Shown here: positions 40,304 through 49,019 of the stretch, piece by piece | Position numbering within the stretch: the first letter of the stretch is position 1 | How the letters are laid out: each line of letters opens with the position of its first letter | Assembly: GCA_964581565.1 (NCBI GenBank) | Contig: CAZOOZ010000013.1 | Coordinates: 1-54,636, forward strand | Origin: UBA1433 sp964581565 | GTDB lineage: Bacteria; Bacillota; Clostridia; Eubacteriales; UBA1433 | Reading direction: 5' to 3' | Length of the DNA: 54,636 nucleotides | Notes under the pieces: model-generated | The model's input: only the letters and a program-made list of their open reading frames with translations | Databases searched by the model: none | What the model was told of the DNA's origin: nothing | Translations under genes and position numbers: made by a program

Positions 40304-40876
40304 CTAAATCATCCCTGAAAATCCCATGAACGCCATAGACATAAGCCCTGCGATAATCAATGCAATGGGAAATCCTTGAAGTGCTTTTGGAATCGGTGTA
40401 AATTCCAGCCTTTCACGGATTCCGGCAAATAACACAATCGCCAAAGTGAATCCGACGGCGGCAGCTGCTCCAAAAACGATGCTTTCTATAAAATTATATT
40501 GGTTTTGTATATTTAAAAGCGCAACCCCGAGTACGGCGCAGTTTGTTGTAATTAAAGGCAAGTAAACACCTAAAGCCTGATAGAGCGACGGGCTTGTTTT
40601 TTTGATGACTATTTCAACAAACTGTACTAAGGCCGCAATAACGAGTATAAAGGCTATTGTTTGCAGATATGCAATATTAAATCTTTCTAAAATTACATAT
40701 TGAACAATGTATGTGATAGCCGAAGCCACAGTCATAACAAAGATAACGGCCGCCCCCATACCGATCGCTGTCTCTACTTTTCTGCTCACGCCTAAAAACG
40801 GGCAGATCCCTAAAAACTTTACTAAAACGAAATTATTGATTAAAATCGCACTTACGATAATTAAAAATATATTCAT
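40304..40876 (-). CDS. rnfA: Rnf complex membrane subunit A
   Basis: 190 residues with six membrane helices. NNFVLVKFLGICPFLGVSRK near the start and TTNCAVLGVAL mid-protein are the conserved RnfA stretches, each with a Cys that holds the intramembrane 2Fe-2S centre shared with RnfE. It overlaps rnfE by four bases. Confidence 0.95.
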   Translation of the reverse strand: MNIFLIIVSAILINNFVLVKFLGICPFLGVSRKVETAIGMGAAVIFVMTVASAITYIVQYVILERFNIAYLQTIAFILVIAALVQFVEIVIKKTSPSLYQALGVYLPLITTNCAVLGVALLNIQNQYNFIESIVFGAAAAVGFTLAIVLFAGIRERLEFTPIPKALQGFPIALIIAGLMSMAFMGFSGMI

Positions 40877-41496
40877 GCCCCTCTACCTGCCTTAGCTTTT
40901 TTTTGTTTTCTGTTATAATCAATTACATTTACCAATGCCATTAATAAACCAAGTGTCAGAAACGCTCCCGGCGGTTGAATAAATATCAAGGCCGGCTCAA
41001 AGCTTCCGCCAAAAATACTTACACCAAAGATACTTCCCGCGCCAATTAATTCTCTCACTAGTCCCAATACCGTCAACGCAAGTGTAAAACCAAGGCCCAT
41101 TCCGATTCCGTCTGCCATTGAACGCATCACTGTATTCGAGCTGGCAAAAGCTTCTGCTCGTTGAAGTATGATGCAGTTTACAACGATCAAAGGAATAAAT
41201 ATACCCAATGATTTATTGAGCGAGGGAAGGTAGGCTTGTAGCAACATAGAGACAATTGTTACAAACGATGCGATTACAACGATAAAAATCGGAATCCTTA
41301 TTTTATTGGGTACTACTTTTCTTATCGCTGAAATAACCATATTGGATCCAATCAAAACAACTGCTGTTGACAGCCCCATCCCAAGTCCGTTCACAGCCGA
41401 TGTTGTTACAGCAAGAGTAGGACACATACCGATAACCAACCTGAATGTGGGATTTTCAGTAACGATCCCATTTTTAATTTGTTTTAAAAAACTCAT
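40873..41496 (-). CDS. rnfE: Rnf complex membrane subunit E
   Basis: 207 residues with six membrane helices, homologous to RnfA in inverted topology. RLVIGMCPTLAVTTSAVNGLG and VNCIILQRAEAFAS carry the conserved Cys residues for the shared iron-sulfur centre. The start overlaps the rnfG stop by one base and the end overlaps rnfA. Confidence 0.95.
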   Translation of the reverse strand: MSFLKQIKNGIVTENPTFRLVIGMCPTLAVTTSAVNGLGMGLSTAVVLIGSNMVISAIRKVVPNKIRIPIFIVVIASFVTIVSMLLQAYLPSLNKSLGIFIPLIVVNCIILQRAEAFASSNTVMRSMADGIGMGLGFTLALTVLGLVRELIGAGSIFGVSIFGGSFEPALIFIQPPGAFLTLGLLMALVNVIDYNRKQKKAKAGRGA

Positions 41497-42110
41497 TATT
41501 TTTCTCCCCCTTCTTGCTGCGCTATAATAACATTATAAGCGTCCATGGCACTGCTGACGGCCAGTGTGACCGCTTTCGATGATATTGTCGCACCAGTGAT
41601 TGCCTGCACTTCCGTATCACTGGCAGGATTTCTTTTCACAACCGTAAGAGTTTCTTGTGTGCTTTTACCTGAAAACTGGTCTTTGAAAAAGTCTTTATTC
41701 ATATTATCCCCGAGCCCTGCAGTTTCTGAATGAGAAAGCACCTGATAAGTTGTAACAGTACCTTGTGCATCAATTCCGATAAGTATGATAATATCTCCGC
41801 CAAATCCCGATACTGTTGTTTTGACTGCCATGCCTACAAATTGATTATCTTCGTCATAAGCCGTGCTTACTTGTATAACATTATTTAAATTTTCATTATC
41901 CGAAGTATTTAATAACTCACTTAATGTGTTCTCGTCTATATCAACAAACTCTTTGCCCTGCGGCAACACTGCCTGTTTGGCTGCTGTTTCCGTCTCGAGC
42001 GCCTGCTGTGTAATAATGGGTGCTGTGACTCCGTTGGTCACTGCAAGCAGACCTGCAGCCACAATACATATCACAGCGAGAACAATTCCTAATTTCAATA
42101 TATCCTTCAT
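41496..42110 (-). CDS. rnfG: Rnf complex flavin subunit G
   Basis: 204 residues. One N-terminal membrane helix (LGIVLAVICIVAAGLLAVTNG), then an extracytoplasmic FMN-binding domain with SGFGGDIIILIGID, SHSETAGLGDNM and AITGATISSKAV. The Thr in the last motif is the usual covalent FMN site. It passes electrons between the RnfA/E centre and RnfD. One base separates it from rnfD. Confidence 0.95.
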   Translation of the reverse strand: MKDILKLGIVLAVICIVAAGLLAVTNGVTAPIITQQALETETAAKQAVLPQGKEFVDIDENTLSELLNTSDNENLNNVIQVSTAYDEDNQFVGMAVKTTVSGFGGDIIILIGIDAQGTVTTYQVLSHSETAGLGDNMNKDFFKDQFSGKSTQETLTVVKRNPASDTEVQAITGATISSKAVTLAVSSAMDAYNVIIAQQEGGEK

Positions 42111-42111
42111 T

Positions 42112-43074
42112 TCAATTCACCCCGCTCTTTTTAGGCCATCTTCTTTTTTTAACCGTTCCGTAGACGCGAGGTCTTGTATATCTTTCTATTAAAGGCGTTG
42201 CAACATTCATTAGCAGTATAGAATACGATACTCCCTCGGGATAGCTTCCAAATAATCTGATGACAACAGTAATTAAGCCGCATCCGATCGCAAAGACAAT
42301 TTGCCCTTTCGGCGTTACCGGCGAAGTTGTGTAATCGGTCGCCATAAAAATTGCCCCGAGCATCAAGCCTCCCGCAAAAATATGAAATACGGGATCTTGT
42401 TTAAATAAAAACATTAAAATAAATACTGTGCCTATGTAGATGGTGGGAATCCGCCATGTGATGACCTTGCGATATATGAGATATACGCCACCAAGTAAAA
42501 GCGCGAGCGCACTGACTTCTCCTATACAACCATATACATTACCTATGAATAAATCCAAGTTAGAGGGCATATTTTGTGTAATACCTTCGGCAAGCATGCC
42601 GAGCGGCGTTGCCGATGTAATTGTATCAACAGAAGGTATAAAAGCAGCTCCCGTCATTCTTGCACCCCAGCTGGCCACTAAGAATGCTCTGGCTGCCAAT
42701 GCAGGGTTCACGACATTATGTCCGATTCCTCCAAAAGCCTGTTTCACAATGGCAATCGCAAAAATACTGCCTAACACCGCGATCCACCACGGTGCGCTTG
42801 CAGGCAAATTGAATGCGATCAATACACCCGTTACGGCAGCACTTAAATCGCGAATCGTATTTTCGCGATGTGTCAATCTTTCAATCACCCACTCTGTAAG
42901 CATGCTTGTTGCTACACATATAATGGTGAGCAAAAGTGCTTTGAATCCAAAAAAGATAATTCCTGCGGTCATAGCCGGCGCAAGAGCTATGAGTACGTCT
43001 CTCATGATTGTTTGTGTATTTACAGAGGAGCGGATATGCGGAGAAGATGATACTATAAATAATTTATTGTCCAT
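42112..43074 (-). CDS. rnfD: Rnf complex flavin membrane subunit D
   Basis: 320 residues with about nine or ten membrane helices. VDTITSATPLGMLAEG holds the Thr that carries covalent FMN, and GHNVVNPALAARAFL, GGVYLIYRKVITWRIP and YPEGVSYSILLMN are typical of RnfD/NqrB. It forms part of the ion channel. Its ATG overlaps the rnfC stop (TAATG). Confidence 0.95.
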   Translation of the reverse strand: MDNKLFIVSSSPHIRSSVNTQTIMRDVLIALAPAMTAGIIFFGFKALLLTIICVATSMLTEWVIERLTHRENTIRDLSAAVTGVLIAFNLPASAPWWIAVLGSIFAIAIVKQAFGGIGHNVVNPALAARAFLVASWGARMTGAAFIPSVDTITSATPLGMLAEGITQNMPSNLDLFIGNVYGCIGEVSALALLLGGVYLIYRKVITWRIPTIYIGTVFILMFLFKQDPVFHIFAGGLMLGAIFMATDYTTSPVTPKGQIVFAIGCGLITVVIRLFGSYPEGVSYSILLMNVATPLIERYTRPRVYGTVKKRRWPKKSGVN

Positions 43075-44444
43075 TAGTTAGAAGTCTCCTTTGTCTTTTT
43101 TGCTTCAGCAAGCGCCGCCTGTTCTTTTCTTTTTGCCAAGATTTCGCGTTTGGCTACTCTTATATTTGATACAAGCATACGCTTTGTGGGGCATACATAG
43201 GAGCATGCGCCGCATTCTATGCAGTCCATCGCATTATACTGCTCAGCTTTATCAAAATCACCTTTAATGGAATTATTTGATATCATTAGGGGCAGGAGCC
43301 CCATCGGACATGCTGTAACACATTTGCCGCATCGAATACAATCCTTCGGCTCGGTTAAATCAACTTCTTTTTCTGCAAGTAGTAAAAATCCGGAACCGCC
43401 TTTTAAGATAGGTGTATCACTTGAAAAATGAGCTGCCCCCATCATCGGTCCACCGAGAATGAATTTTACCGCATCCGTGAACCCATCGCATTGTTCTAAG
43501 ACATGCTCTATGGGTGTTCCTATTCTTACAACCATTCGTTTCGGATACTTAATACCAAGCCCGGTTATTGTTGCAACTCTTTCAATGAGCGGCATGCCTT
43601 CAAGAACAGCTTCTTTGATTGCTTTCGCTGTCGCAACATTCAAGACAACACATCCCACATCAATCGGCAGCTTTCCGGAAGGCACTTCCCGCTTCGTAAT
43701 CGCCTTGATGATATGTTTTTCACTGCCTTGCGGATACTTTGTCGTCAGTGAAAAAATATCCACATCCAGCTTTAACTCCTGAGCGCTCTGTGCCATTTTT
43801 TCTATCGCTTCCGGTTTATTGTTTTCTATGCCGATATATGCCTTTTCTACACCTAAAGCATACATTACGATTTCAAATCCTTTTAAAATATCCTCACTGT
43901 TTGTTTGCATCAGCGCATCATCATTTGTGAGATAGGCTTCGCATTCGGCAGCATTCAAAATGAGATATTCTACTTTTTTGCCTTCCGGAATAGAAAGCTT
44001 CACATGGGTGGGAAAAGTTGCTCCGCCCATACCTACGATACCGGCTTCTTTAATAATATTTACGATTTCTTTTCCGCTTAAATCCTTGTATGATGCACGT
44101 GGTTTGATGCTCTCATCCAGTGTATCCAGCATATCGTTCTTAATCACAATGCTAAGCACTTTTTGCCCGTTTGGATGAAGCCGCGGTTCTATTTTAATGA
44201 CTTCGCCCGATACCGAAGAATGAATCGGCACCGACACGAAACCGGTTGCTTCGGCTACTTTCTGCCCCATTTTTACTTTATCGCCAATTTCTACAATCGG
44301 CTTGCTTGGCGCGCCGATATGCATCGACATAGGCAATATGATTTCTTCGGGGGGCGTTGATATTTCTACATTTAAATTGGAAGTCAATTCTTTATTGTAA
44401 GATAAATGAGTTCCGCCTTTAAATGTTGCTTTTTTGATATTCAT
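43074..44444 (-). CDS. rnfC: Rnf complex NADH-binding subunit C
   Basis: 456 residues. FMN/NADH region with EAGIVGMGGATFPTHVKL, NAAECEAYLTND; SLBB-like part; then two 4Fe-4S motifs, CIRCGKCVTACPMGLLP and CIECGACSYVCPTKRML. It is the cytoplasmic NAD(H) site of the complex. First gene of rnfCDGEAB, the order of Firmicutes, behind AGAGGTG at an 11-base gap. A consensus promoter and a Rex-like sequence lie upstream. Confidence 0.95.
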   Translation of the reverse strand: MNIKKATFKGGTHLSYNKELTSNLNVEISTPPEEIILPMSMHIGAPSKPIVEIGDKVKMGQKVAEATGFVSVPIHSSVSGEVIKIEPRLHPNGQKVLSIVIKNDMLDTLDESIKPRASYKDLSGKEIVNIIKEAGIVGMGGATFPTHVKLSIPEGKKVEYLILNAAECEAYLTNDDALMQTNSEDILKGFEIVMYALGVEKAYIGIENNKPEAIEKMAQSAQELKLDVDIFSLTTKYPQGSEKHIIKAITKREVPSGKLPIDVGCVVLNVATAKAIKEAVLEGMPLIERVATITGLGIKYPKRMVVRIGTPIEHVLEQCDGFTDAVKFILGGPMMGAAHFSSDTPILKGGSGFLLLAEKEVDLTEPKDCIRCGKCVTACPMGLLPLMISNNSIKGDFDKAEQYNAMDCIECGACSYVCPTKRMLVSNIRVAKREILAKRKEQAALAEAKKTKETSN

Positions 44445-44507
44445 CTTGTTGCAAACACCTCTTAATTAATAATAAAGAATATTTATTTGTTTTCTTCTTA
44501 AAGTAAA

Positions 44508-44536
44508 ATTTTATACCTTATTTTAAAAAAGGTCAA
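44508..44536 (-). promoter_or_regulatory. Promoter of the rnf operon
   Basis: On the minus strand TTGACC (44531-44536), a 17-base spacer and TAAAAT (44508-44513), about 65 bases before rnfC. Confidence 0.6.
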
Positions 44537-44548
44537 TTCATTCATGAC

Positions 44549-44566
44549 AAATTAATTAATTAACAA
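44549..44566 (-). promoter_or_regulatory. Weak Rex-like site upstream of rnf
   Basis: On the minus strand it reads TTGTTAA-TTAA-TTAATTT. The first half matches the Rex consensus TTGTTAA fully and the second half only as TTAA. It sits upstream of the rnf -35 box and beside the hydA terminator. Confidence 0.3.
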
Positions 44567-44595
44567 AAAAAGGAACTCTTAAAGAGTTCCTTTTT
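44567..44595. terminator. Terminator after hydA
   Basis: The arms aaaaaggaactctt (44567-44580) and aagagttccttttt (44582-44595) are perfect complements with A/T tails. It lies 14 bases beyond the hydA stop and ends the hydCBA transcript. Confidence 0.8.
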
Positions 44596-44608
44596 CAGGT
44601 TTTACTGA

Positions 44609-46366
44609 TTATTTTTGATTGATTTTTGGTTTTGCAACGTATTTCGTATGCAATAATTCATGAGCTGTATGACTGTTTGGTTCGCCCAAGAATTCTTTGT
44701 ACAATCTTTGGATTGACGGATTTTCATGAGATTTTCTGTATTCGAGAACATCTTTATCTTCATGATAGAGTGCATTAGCTCTTTCAACACGAATATCTGT
44801 AAACATTTTATCTTGTGCATTCACGATCGGTTGTCCGCCGCCGTTTACACATCCGCCCGGGCAAGCCATAAGCTCTATGAAATGAACATCATTGAGTTCG
44901 CCTGCTCTTAATTTGTCCATAACTGTTCTGATATTTGCGCCGCCGTGAGCAACCATAACTTTAATTGCAAGGTCTCCTGCTTTTACTTCTGCAGTTTTAA
45001 CGCCTTCAATACCTCTTAAGCACTCATAATCAATATCTTCGCATTCCTGACCTGTAATCACTTCCACTGCAGTTCTTGCCGCTGCTTCCATAACACCGCC
45101 GGTAGCCCCAAATATTGTTGCTGCGCCTGTGTAATCGCCATAGTAATCATCAAAATCTTCATCAGGAAGTGAATCAAAATCTATTCCTGCTTCTTTTACC
45201 ATTCTTGCAAGTTCTCTTACTGTGATGGACACATCATTATCCGGAATGCCGTCTACTGCAAGTTCGGGTCTTTTTACTTCATATTTTTTAGCCGTACATG
45301 GCATAACGCTTACTACAAAGATATCTTTGATGTCAACACCCGCTTCTTTAGCATAATGATATTTCAAAATAGAACCCATCATGCCTTGTGGTGATTTGCA
45401 GCTTGACAGATGCGGTAACAAATCAGGATAATACATTTCAGCATATTTGATCCAACCCGGTGAACAGCTTGTGATCATCGGAAGAACTCCGCCTTTTGTT
45501 ACTCTGCCGATTAATTCTGTACCTTCTTCCATAATGCAAAGGTCTGCTGCAAAGTTTGTATCGAATACCTTATCAAAGCCTAATCTTCTGAGAGCTGCTG
45601 CAAGTTTTCCGCTGACAAGAGTGCCAACAGGAAGACCGAACGCTTCACCGAGTCCGGCTCTGACTGAAGGCGCCGAATGCACAACGACATGTTTTGTCGG
45701 ATCTGCAATAGCGTCCCAAACTTTTTGTGTGTCGTCTTTTTCTTTTAATGCGCCAACCGGACAGTTGATGATACATTGTCCGCAGTTGATGCAGTTAACA
45801 TCTGCAAGTGCCATATCAAATGGAGGAGCAACAGATTTTTTAAATCCTCTGTTTGTCGCTCCAAGAGCGCCGAGTCCCTGAACATTGTTGCATACAGCTA
45901 CGCATCTTCCGCAAAGAATACATTTACTTGGATCTCTTACAACTGATGGCGAGAGTTCATCCAATTCATATTCTTCTTCTTTGATTGCCGGGAATCTTAT
46001 TTCTTTTACTCCGAGTTCTTCGGAGAGTTTTTGTAATTCACAGCTTCCGCTTCGAACACATGTTGTACATTCTCTGTTGTGGTTAGAAAGGATGAGTTCC
46101 AAAACCGCTTTCCTTGTTTCTCTGACAACAGGCGTGTTTGTAAATACTTCCATCCCTTCGTTACAAGGATATACACAAGATGCTACTAAGCCTCTGCCAC
46201 CTTTGATTTCTACTAAACACATACGGCAGGCACCAACTTCATTGATACCTTTTAGATAGCAGAGTGTCGGAATGTGAAAATTGTTTAGTCTTGCGGCCTC
46301 TAATATTGTTGATCCAGCTGGAACACTAACATCTTGGCCATTAATTTTCAAATTGATCATACTCAT
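44609..46366 (-). CDS. hydA: [FeFe] hydrogenase catalytic subunit of a trimeric bifurcating complex
   Basis: 585 residues. N-terminal 2Fe-2S domain (C36, GACRMCLVEI ~45-54), His-Cys 4Fe-4S domain (HNRECTTCVRSGSCEL), two 4Fe-4S motifs (CILCGRCVAVCNN, CINCGQCIINCPVGAL), then the H-cluster domain with all three signatures: TSCSPGWIKYAE (~304), MPCTAKKYE (~355) and MACPGGCVNGGGQP (~502). A short small-subunit-like tail follows (YKEFLGEPNSHTAHELLH). It makes or oxidises H2 with electrons from NADH and ferredoxin passed by HydBC. The maturases HydEFG are not in the window. Confidence 0.95.
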   Translation of the reverse strand: MSMINLKINGQDVSVPAGSTILEAARLNNFHIPTLCYLKGINEVGACRMCLVEIKGGRGLVASCVYPCNEGMEVFTNTPVVRETRKAVLELILSNHNRECTTCVRSGSCELQKLSEELGVKEIRFPAIKEEEYELDELSPSVVRDPSKCILCGRCVAVCNNVQGLGALGATNRGFKKSVAPPFDMALADVNCINCGQCIINCPVGALKEKDDTQKVWDAIADPTKHVVVHSAPSVRAGLGEAFGLPVGTLVSGKLAAALRRLGFDKVFDTNFAADLCIMEEGTELIGRVTKGGVLPMITSCSPGWIKYAEMYYPDLLPHLSSCKSPQGMMGSILKYHYAKEAGVDIKDIFVVSVMPCTAKKYEVKRPELAVDGIPDNDVSITVRELARMVKEAGIDFDSLPDEDFDDYYGDYTGAATIFGATGGVMEAAARTAVEVITGQECEDIDYECLRGIEGVKTAEVKAGDLAIKVMVAHGGANIRTVMDKLRAGELNDVHFIELMACPGGCVNGGGQPIVNAQDKMFTDIRVERANALYHEDKDVLEYRKSHENPSIQRLYKEFLGEPNSHTAHELLHTKYVAKPKINQK

Positions 46367-46402
46367 AATTTAATCGCCTCTTTATTTAATTTATTTTACT
46401 AA

Positions 46403-48274
46403 CTACTTTTTCGAAATAGCGCCAAATTTACATGTAGCTTCGCATACTCCGCATTTGATACATTTAGATTGGTCAATTTCAAATGGAGATTTCACTTGTC
46501 CGGAGATCGCTCCAACAGGGCATTTCTTAGCGCAAAGTGAGCATCCTACGCATTTGTCTTTGTCAATTACATATGAAAGAAGGTTCTTACATACGCCTGC
46601 AGGACATTTCTTGTCATAAATATGCGCTTCATATTCGTCTCTGAAATATCTGAGTGTTGAAAGTACCGGGTTCGCAGCTGTTTGACCCAGCGCACACAAT
46701 GAACCTGCTTTAATAGATTTTGCTAATTCTTCCAGTTTTTCAATATCTCCGTCTTCGCCTCTGCCGTCACAAATCTTTTCAAGGATTTCCAGCATTCTCT
46801 TTGTACCGATACGGCATGGAGAACATTTACCGCAAGATTCGTCAACGATGAAGTCCATAAAGAATCTTGCAACGTCAACCATACAGTTGTCTTCATCCAT
46901 AATGATAAGTCCGCCGGAACCCATCATAGAACCGATTTGTGTAAGAGACTTGAAGTCGATTGGTGTATCAAGATGCTGTTCCGGAATACATCCGCCTGAT
47001 GGTCCGCCTGATTGAGCGGCTTTGAATTTTCTGTTGTTCGGAATACCGCCGCCGATATCATATACGATTTCTCTGATTGTTGTACCCATTGGTACTTCAA
47101 CAAGACCGGTATTTGCGATTTTGCCGCCGAGCGCAAAAACTTTTGTTCCTTTTGTATCTTCTGTACCCATGCTGGCAAACCATTGTGCACCATTTCGGAT
47201 AATCTTTGGAATATTAGCAAGTGTTTCAACATTGTTTACAATAGTTGGTTTGCCAAAAGCACCTGAGTTAGCAGGGAACGGCGGACGCGGTCTTGGTTCT
47301 CCACGTTTTCCTTCAACAGAACTTAAAAGTGCTGTTTCTTCACCGCAAACAAATGCACCGGCACCAAGACGGATATGTAAATCAAAGCTGAATCCTGTTC
47401 CCATAATGTCTTCGCCGAGCAAGCCATAATCTCTTGCTTGATCTATAGCAATCATAAGACGTTTCACTGCGATCGGGTATTCTGCTCTAACATATACATA
47501 CCCTTCATCAGCACCGATTGCATAAGCTGCAATTGCCATTGCTTCAATTACTACATGTGGATCGCCTTCAAGAACCGATCTGTCCATGAATGCACCCGGG
47601 TCGCCTTCGTCGGCATTACAAACAACAAATTTTTTGTCACCTTTTGCCATTTTCGCGAATTTCCATTTCATGCCTGTTGGGAACCCTGCACCGCCTCTGC
47701 CGCGAAGTCCTGAATCAAGCATTTCTTGAATAACTTCGTCTTGAGACATTGTTGTTAGAACTTTATATAATGATTGATACCCTTCCATAGCAAGGTATTC
47801 ATCAATATTTTCCGGATCTATCAAACCGCAATGTCCAAGTGCATTACGATTTTGTTTTTTATAGAATGTTAGATGTTTTAATCCGTCATTCGGATCTGCT
47901 TTTATTTCGTCTAATACCAATCTGTCTACGATTTCATCCGCAATAATGTGTTTTTCAACGATATCTTTAAAATCTTCCGGTTGAACATGACTATAGAATG
48001 TTCCTTCCGGATAAATAACCACGATTGGCCCTTTTTGGCAAAGACCGAAACAACCTGTCTGAATAACTTCAACTTCCTTATCCAAACCATGAGCTTTCAG
48101 CTCTTCTTTTAATTTATTTATCAGTATGTGTGAGCTTTGAGAATGACAGCCTGTACCGCCGCAAACCATGATTTGCTTTTTACATTCTGTTTTCGCTTCT
48201 TGCCCTACACGAAGACCGATTTTGTCAAGTGTTTTTTGTCCGATTTGTTTTAATTCTTCTAATGATTTTTTCAC
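46403..48274 (-). CDS. hydB: Bifurcating hydrogenase NuoF-like subunit
   Basis: 623 residues from a GTG at 48274 behind GGAGGTG. Order: thioredoxin-like 2Fe-2S domain (CGGTGCHSQSSH ~35, CFGLCQKGP), NADH/FMN domain (GLRGRGGAGFPTGMKW ~192, CNADEGDPGAFMDR), SLBB, the N3-type 4Fe-4S (ESCGKCSPCRIGTKRM ~478) and a C-terminal 2x 4Fe-4S ferredoxin (CVGCSLCAKKCPVGAI, CIKCGVCEATCKFGAI). This is the HydB architecture where the flavin is thought to split electron pairs between NAD and ferredoxin. Confidence 0.95.
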   Translation of the reverse strand: MKKSLEELKQIGQKTLDKIGLRVGQEAKTECKKQIMVCGGTGCHSQSSHILINKLKEELKAHGLDKEVEVIQTGCFGLCQKGPIVVIYPEGTFYSHVQPEDFKDIVEKHIIADEIVDRLVLDEIKADPNDGLKHLTFYKKQNRNALGHCGLIDPENIDEYLAMEGYQSLYKVLTTMSQDEVIQEMLDSGLRGRGGAGFPTGMKWKFAKMAKGDKKFVVCNADEGDPGAFMDRSVLEGDPHVVIEAMAIAAYAIGADEGYVYVRAEYPIAVKRLMIAIDQARDYGLLGEDIMGTGFSFDLHIRLGAGAFVCGEETALLSSVEGKRGEPRPRPPFPANSGAFGKPTIVNNVETLANIPKIIRNGAQWFASMGTEDTKGTKVFALGGKIANTGLVEVPMGTTIREIVYDIGGGIPNNRKFKAAQSGGPSGGCIPEQHLDTPIDFKSLTQIGSMMGSGGLIIMDEDNCMVDVARFFMDFIVDESCGKCSPCRIGTKRMLEILEKICDGRGEDGDIEKLEELAKSIKAGSLCALGQTAANPVLSTLRYFRDEYEAHIYDKKCPAGVCKNLLSYVIDKDKCVGCSLCAKKCPVGAISGQVKSPFEIDQSKCIKCGVCEATCKFGAISKK

Positions 48275-48294
48275 TCTATCGCACCTCCGCTTTC

Positions 48295-48765
48295 TTAGTA
48301 TTTTGCAAGGATATCCGGTATTTTATCCGGTGTCAACGATCCGTATACGTCATCGCCGATCATCATAACAGGCGCAAGACCGCAAGCACCCAGACAACGT
48401 GTAGCATCTACCGTGAATTTACCGTCAGGCGTTGTTTCACCAACGGAAACATTCAGTTCACGAGCAACACGATCAAGAATCCCTTGTGAACCTTTTACAT
48501 AGCAAGCTGTTCCAAGACACACACCGATTCTGTGTTTTCCTTTTGGTACAATGGTAAATTGTGAATAGAATGTCACAATGCCATAAATTTCTGATAACGG
48601 CACTTGTAGGTCTTCAGCAATTACATTTTGAAGTTCTATTGGAAGATATCCATAAACTCCTTGTGTTTCCTGAAGAATAGGCATAGCACATCCGGGTTCG
48701 TCTTTGTGCTTTGCAATGATTTCTTTTAATGGTTCTAAGTTTTCGATACTTACAAAATCAACCAT
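48295..48765 (-). CDS. hydC: Bifurcating hydrogenase NuoE-like subunit
   Basis: 156 residues of the thioredoxin-like NuoE fold. The 2Fe-2S ligands are in GVCLGTACYVKGS and TRCLGACGLAPVMMIGD; YGIVTFYSQF is conserved. First gene of hydCBA, ATG behind GGAGG. A Rex-type operator overlaps its likely promoter about 60 bases upstream. Confidence 0.94.
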   Translation of the reverse strand: MVDFVSIENLEPLKEIIAKHKDEPGCAMPILQETQGVYGYLPIELQNVIAEDLQVPLSEIYGIVTFYSQFTIVPKGKHRIGVCLGTACYVKGSQGILDRVARELNVSVGETTPDGKFTVDATRCLGACGLAPVMMIGDDVYGSLTPDKIPDILAKY

Positions 48766-48821
48766 TTGATATACCTCCGTAAATATTTTTTAAGGTTGCT
48801 AAAATATCAAGGCTTATAAAC

Positions 48822-48835
48822 GTTAATATTTTAAC
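48822..48835 (-). promoter_or_regulatory. Rex-type operator over the hydCBA promoter
   Basis: GTTAA-TATT-TTAAC is a perfect inverted repeat fitting the core of the Rex consensus TTGTTAAnnnnTTAACAA. On the minus strand it contains TGTTAAAAT, an extended -10 box (TAAAAT, 48828-48833), so a bound repressor would block transcription. Rex senses the NADH/NAD+ ratio and represses such genes in Clostridia. A second inverted repeat, ataaacgtt/aacgtttat (48816-48824 and 48841-48849), surrounds it. Confidence 0.6.
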
Positions 48836-48876
48836 ACATGAACGTTTATATTCTACAACATCAAATAATATAATGC

Positions 48877-48911
48877 AATATAAACTTTAAAATAATTTTA
48901 AAGTTTATATT
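48877..48911. repeat. Perfect 16-bp AT-rich palindrome between tcdA and hydC
   Basis: The arms 48877-48892 and 48896-48911 are exact reverse complements around a 3-base centre. No T-run follows on either strand, so it is not a typical terminator; an operator or mRNA-end hairpin for tcdA is possible. The rest of 48766-49019 is AT-rich without an ORF. Confidence 0.6.
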
Positions 48912-49019
48912 ATGTCAATATTTTACATATTTTATGTATATTATAGCCGTTCATTTGATATCGTTATTTTATTAACTTAATATTATTATACTCTCTTTTT
49001 ATTTTTATTTCATATGCAA

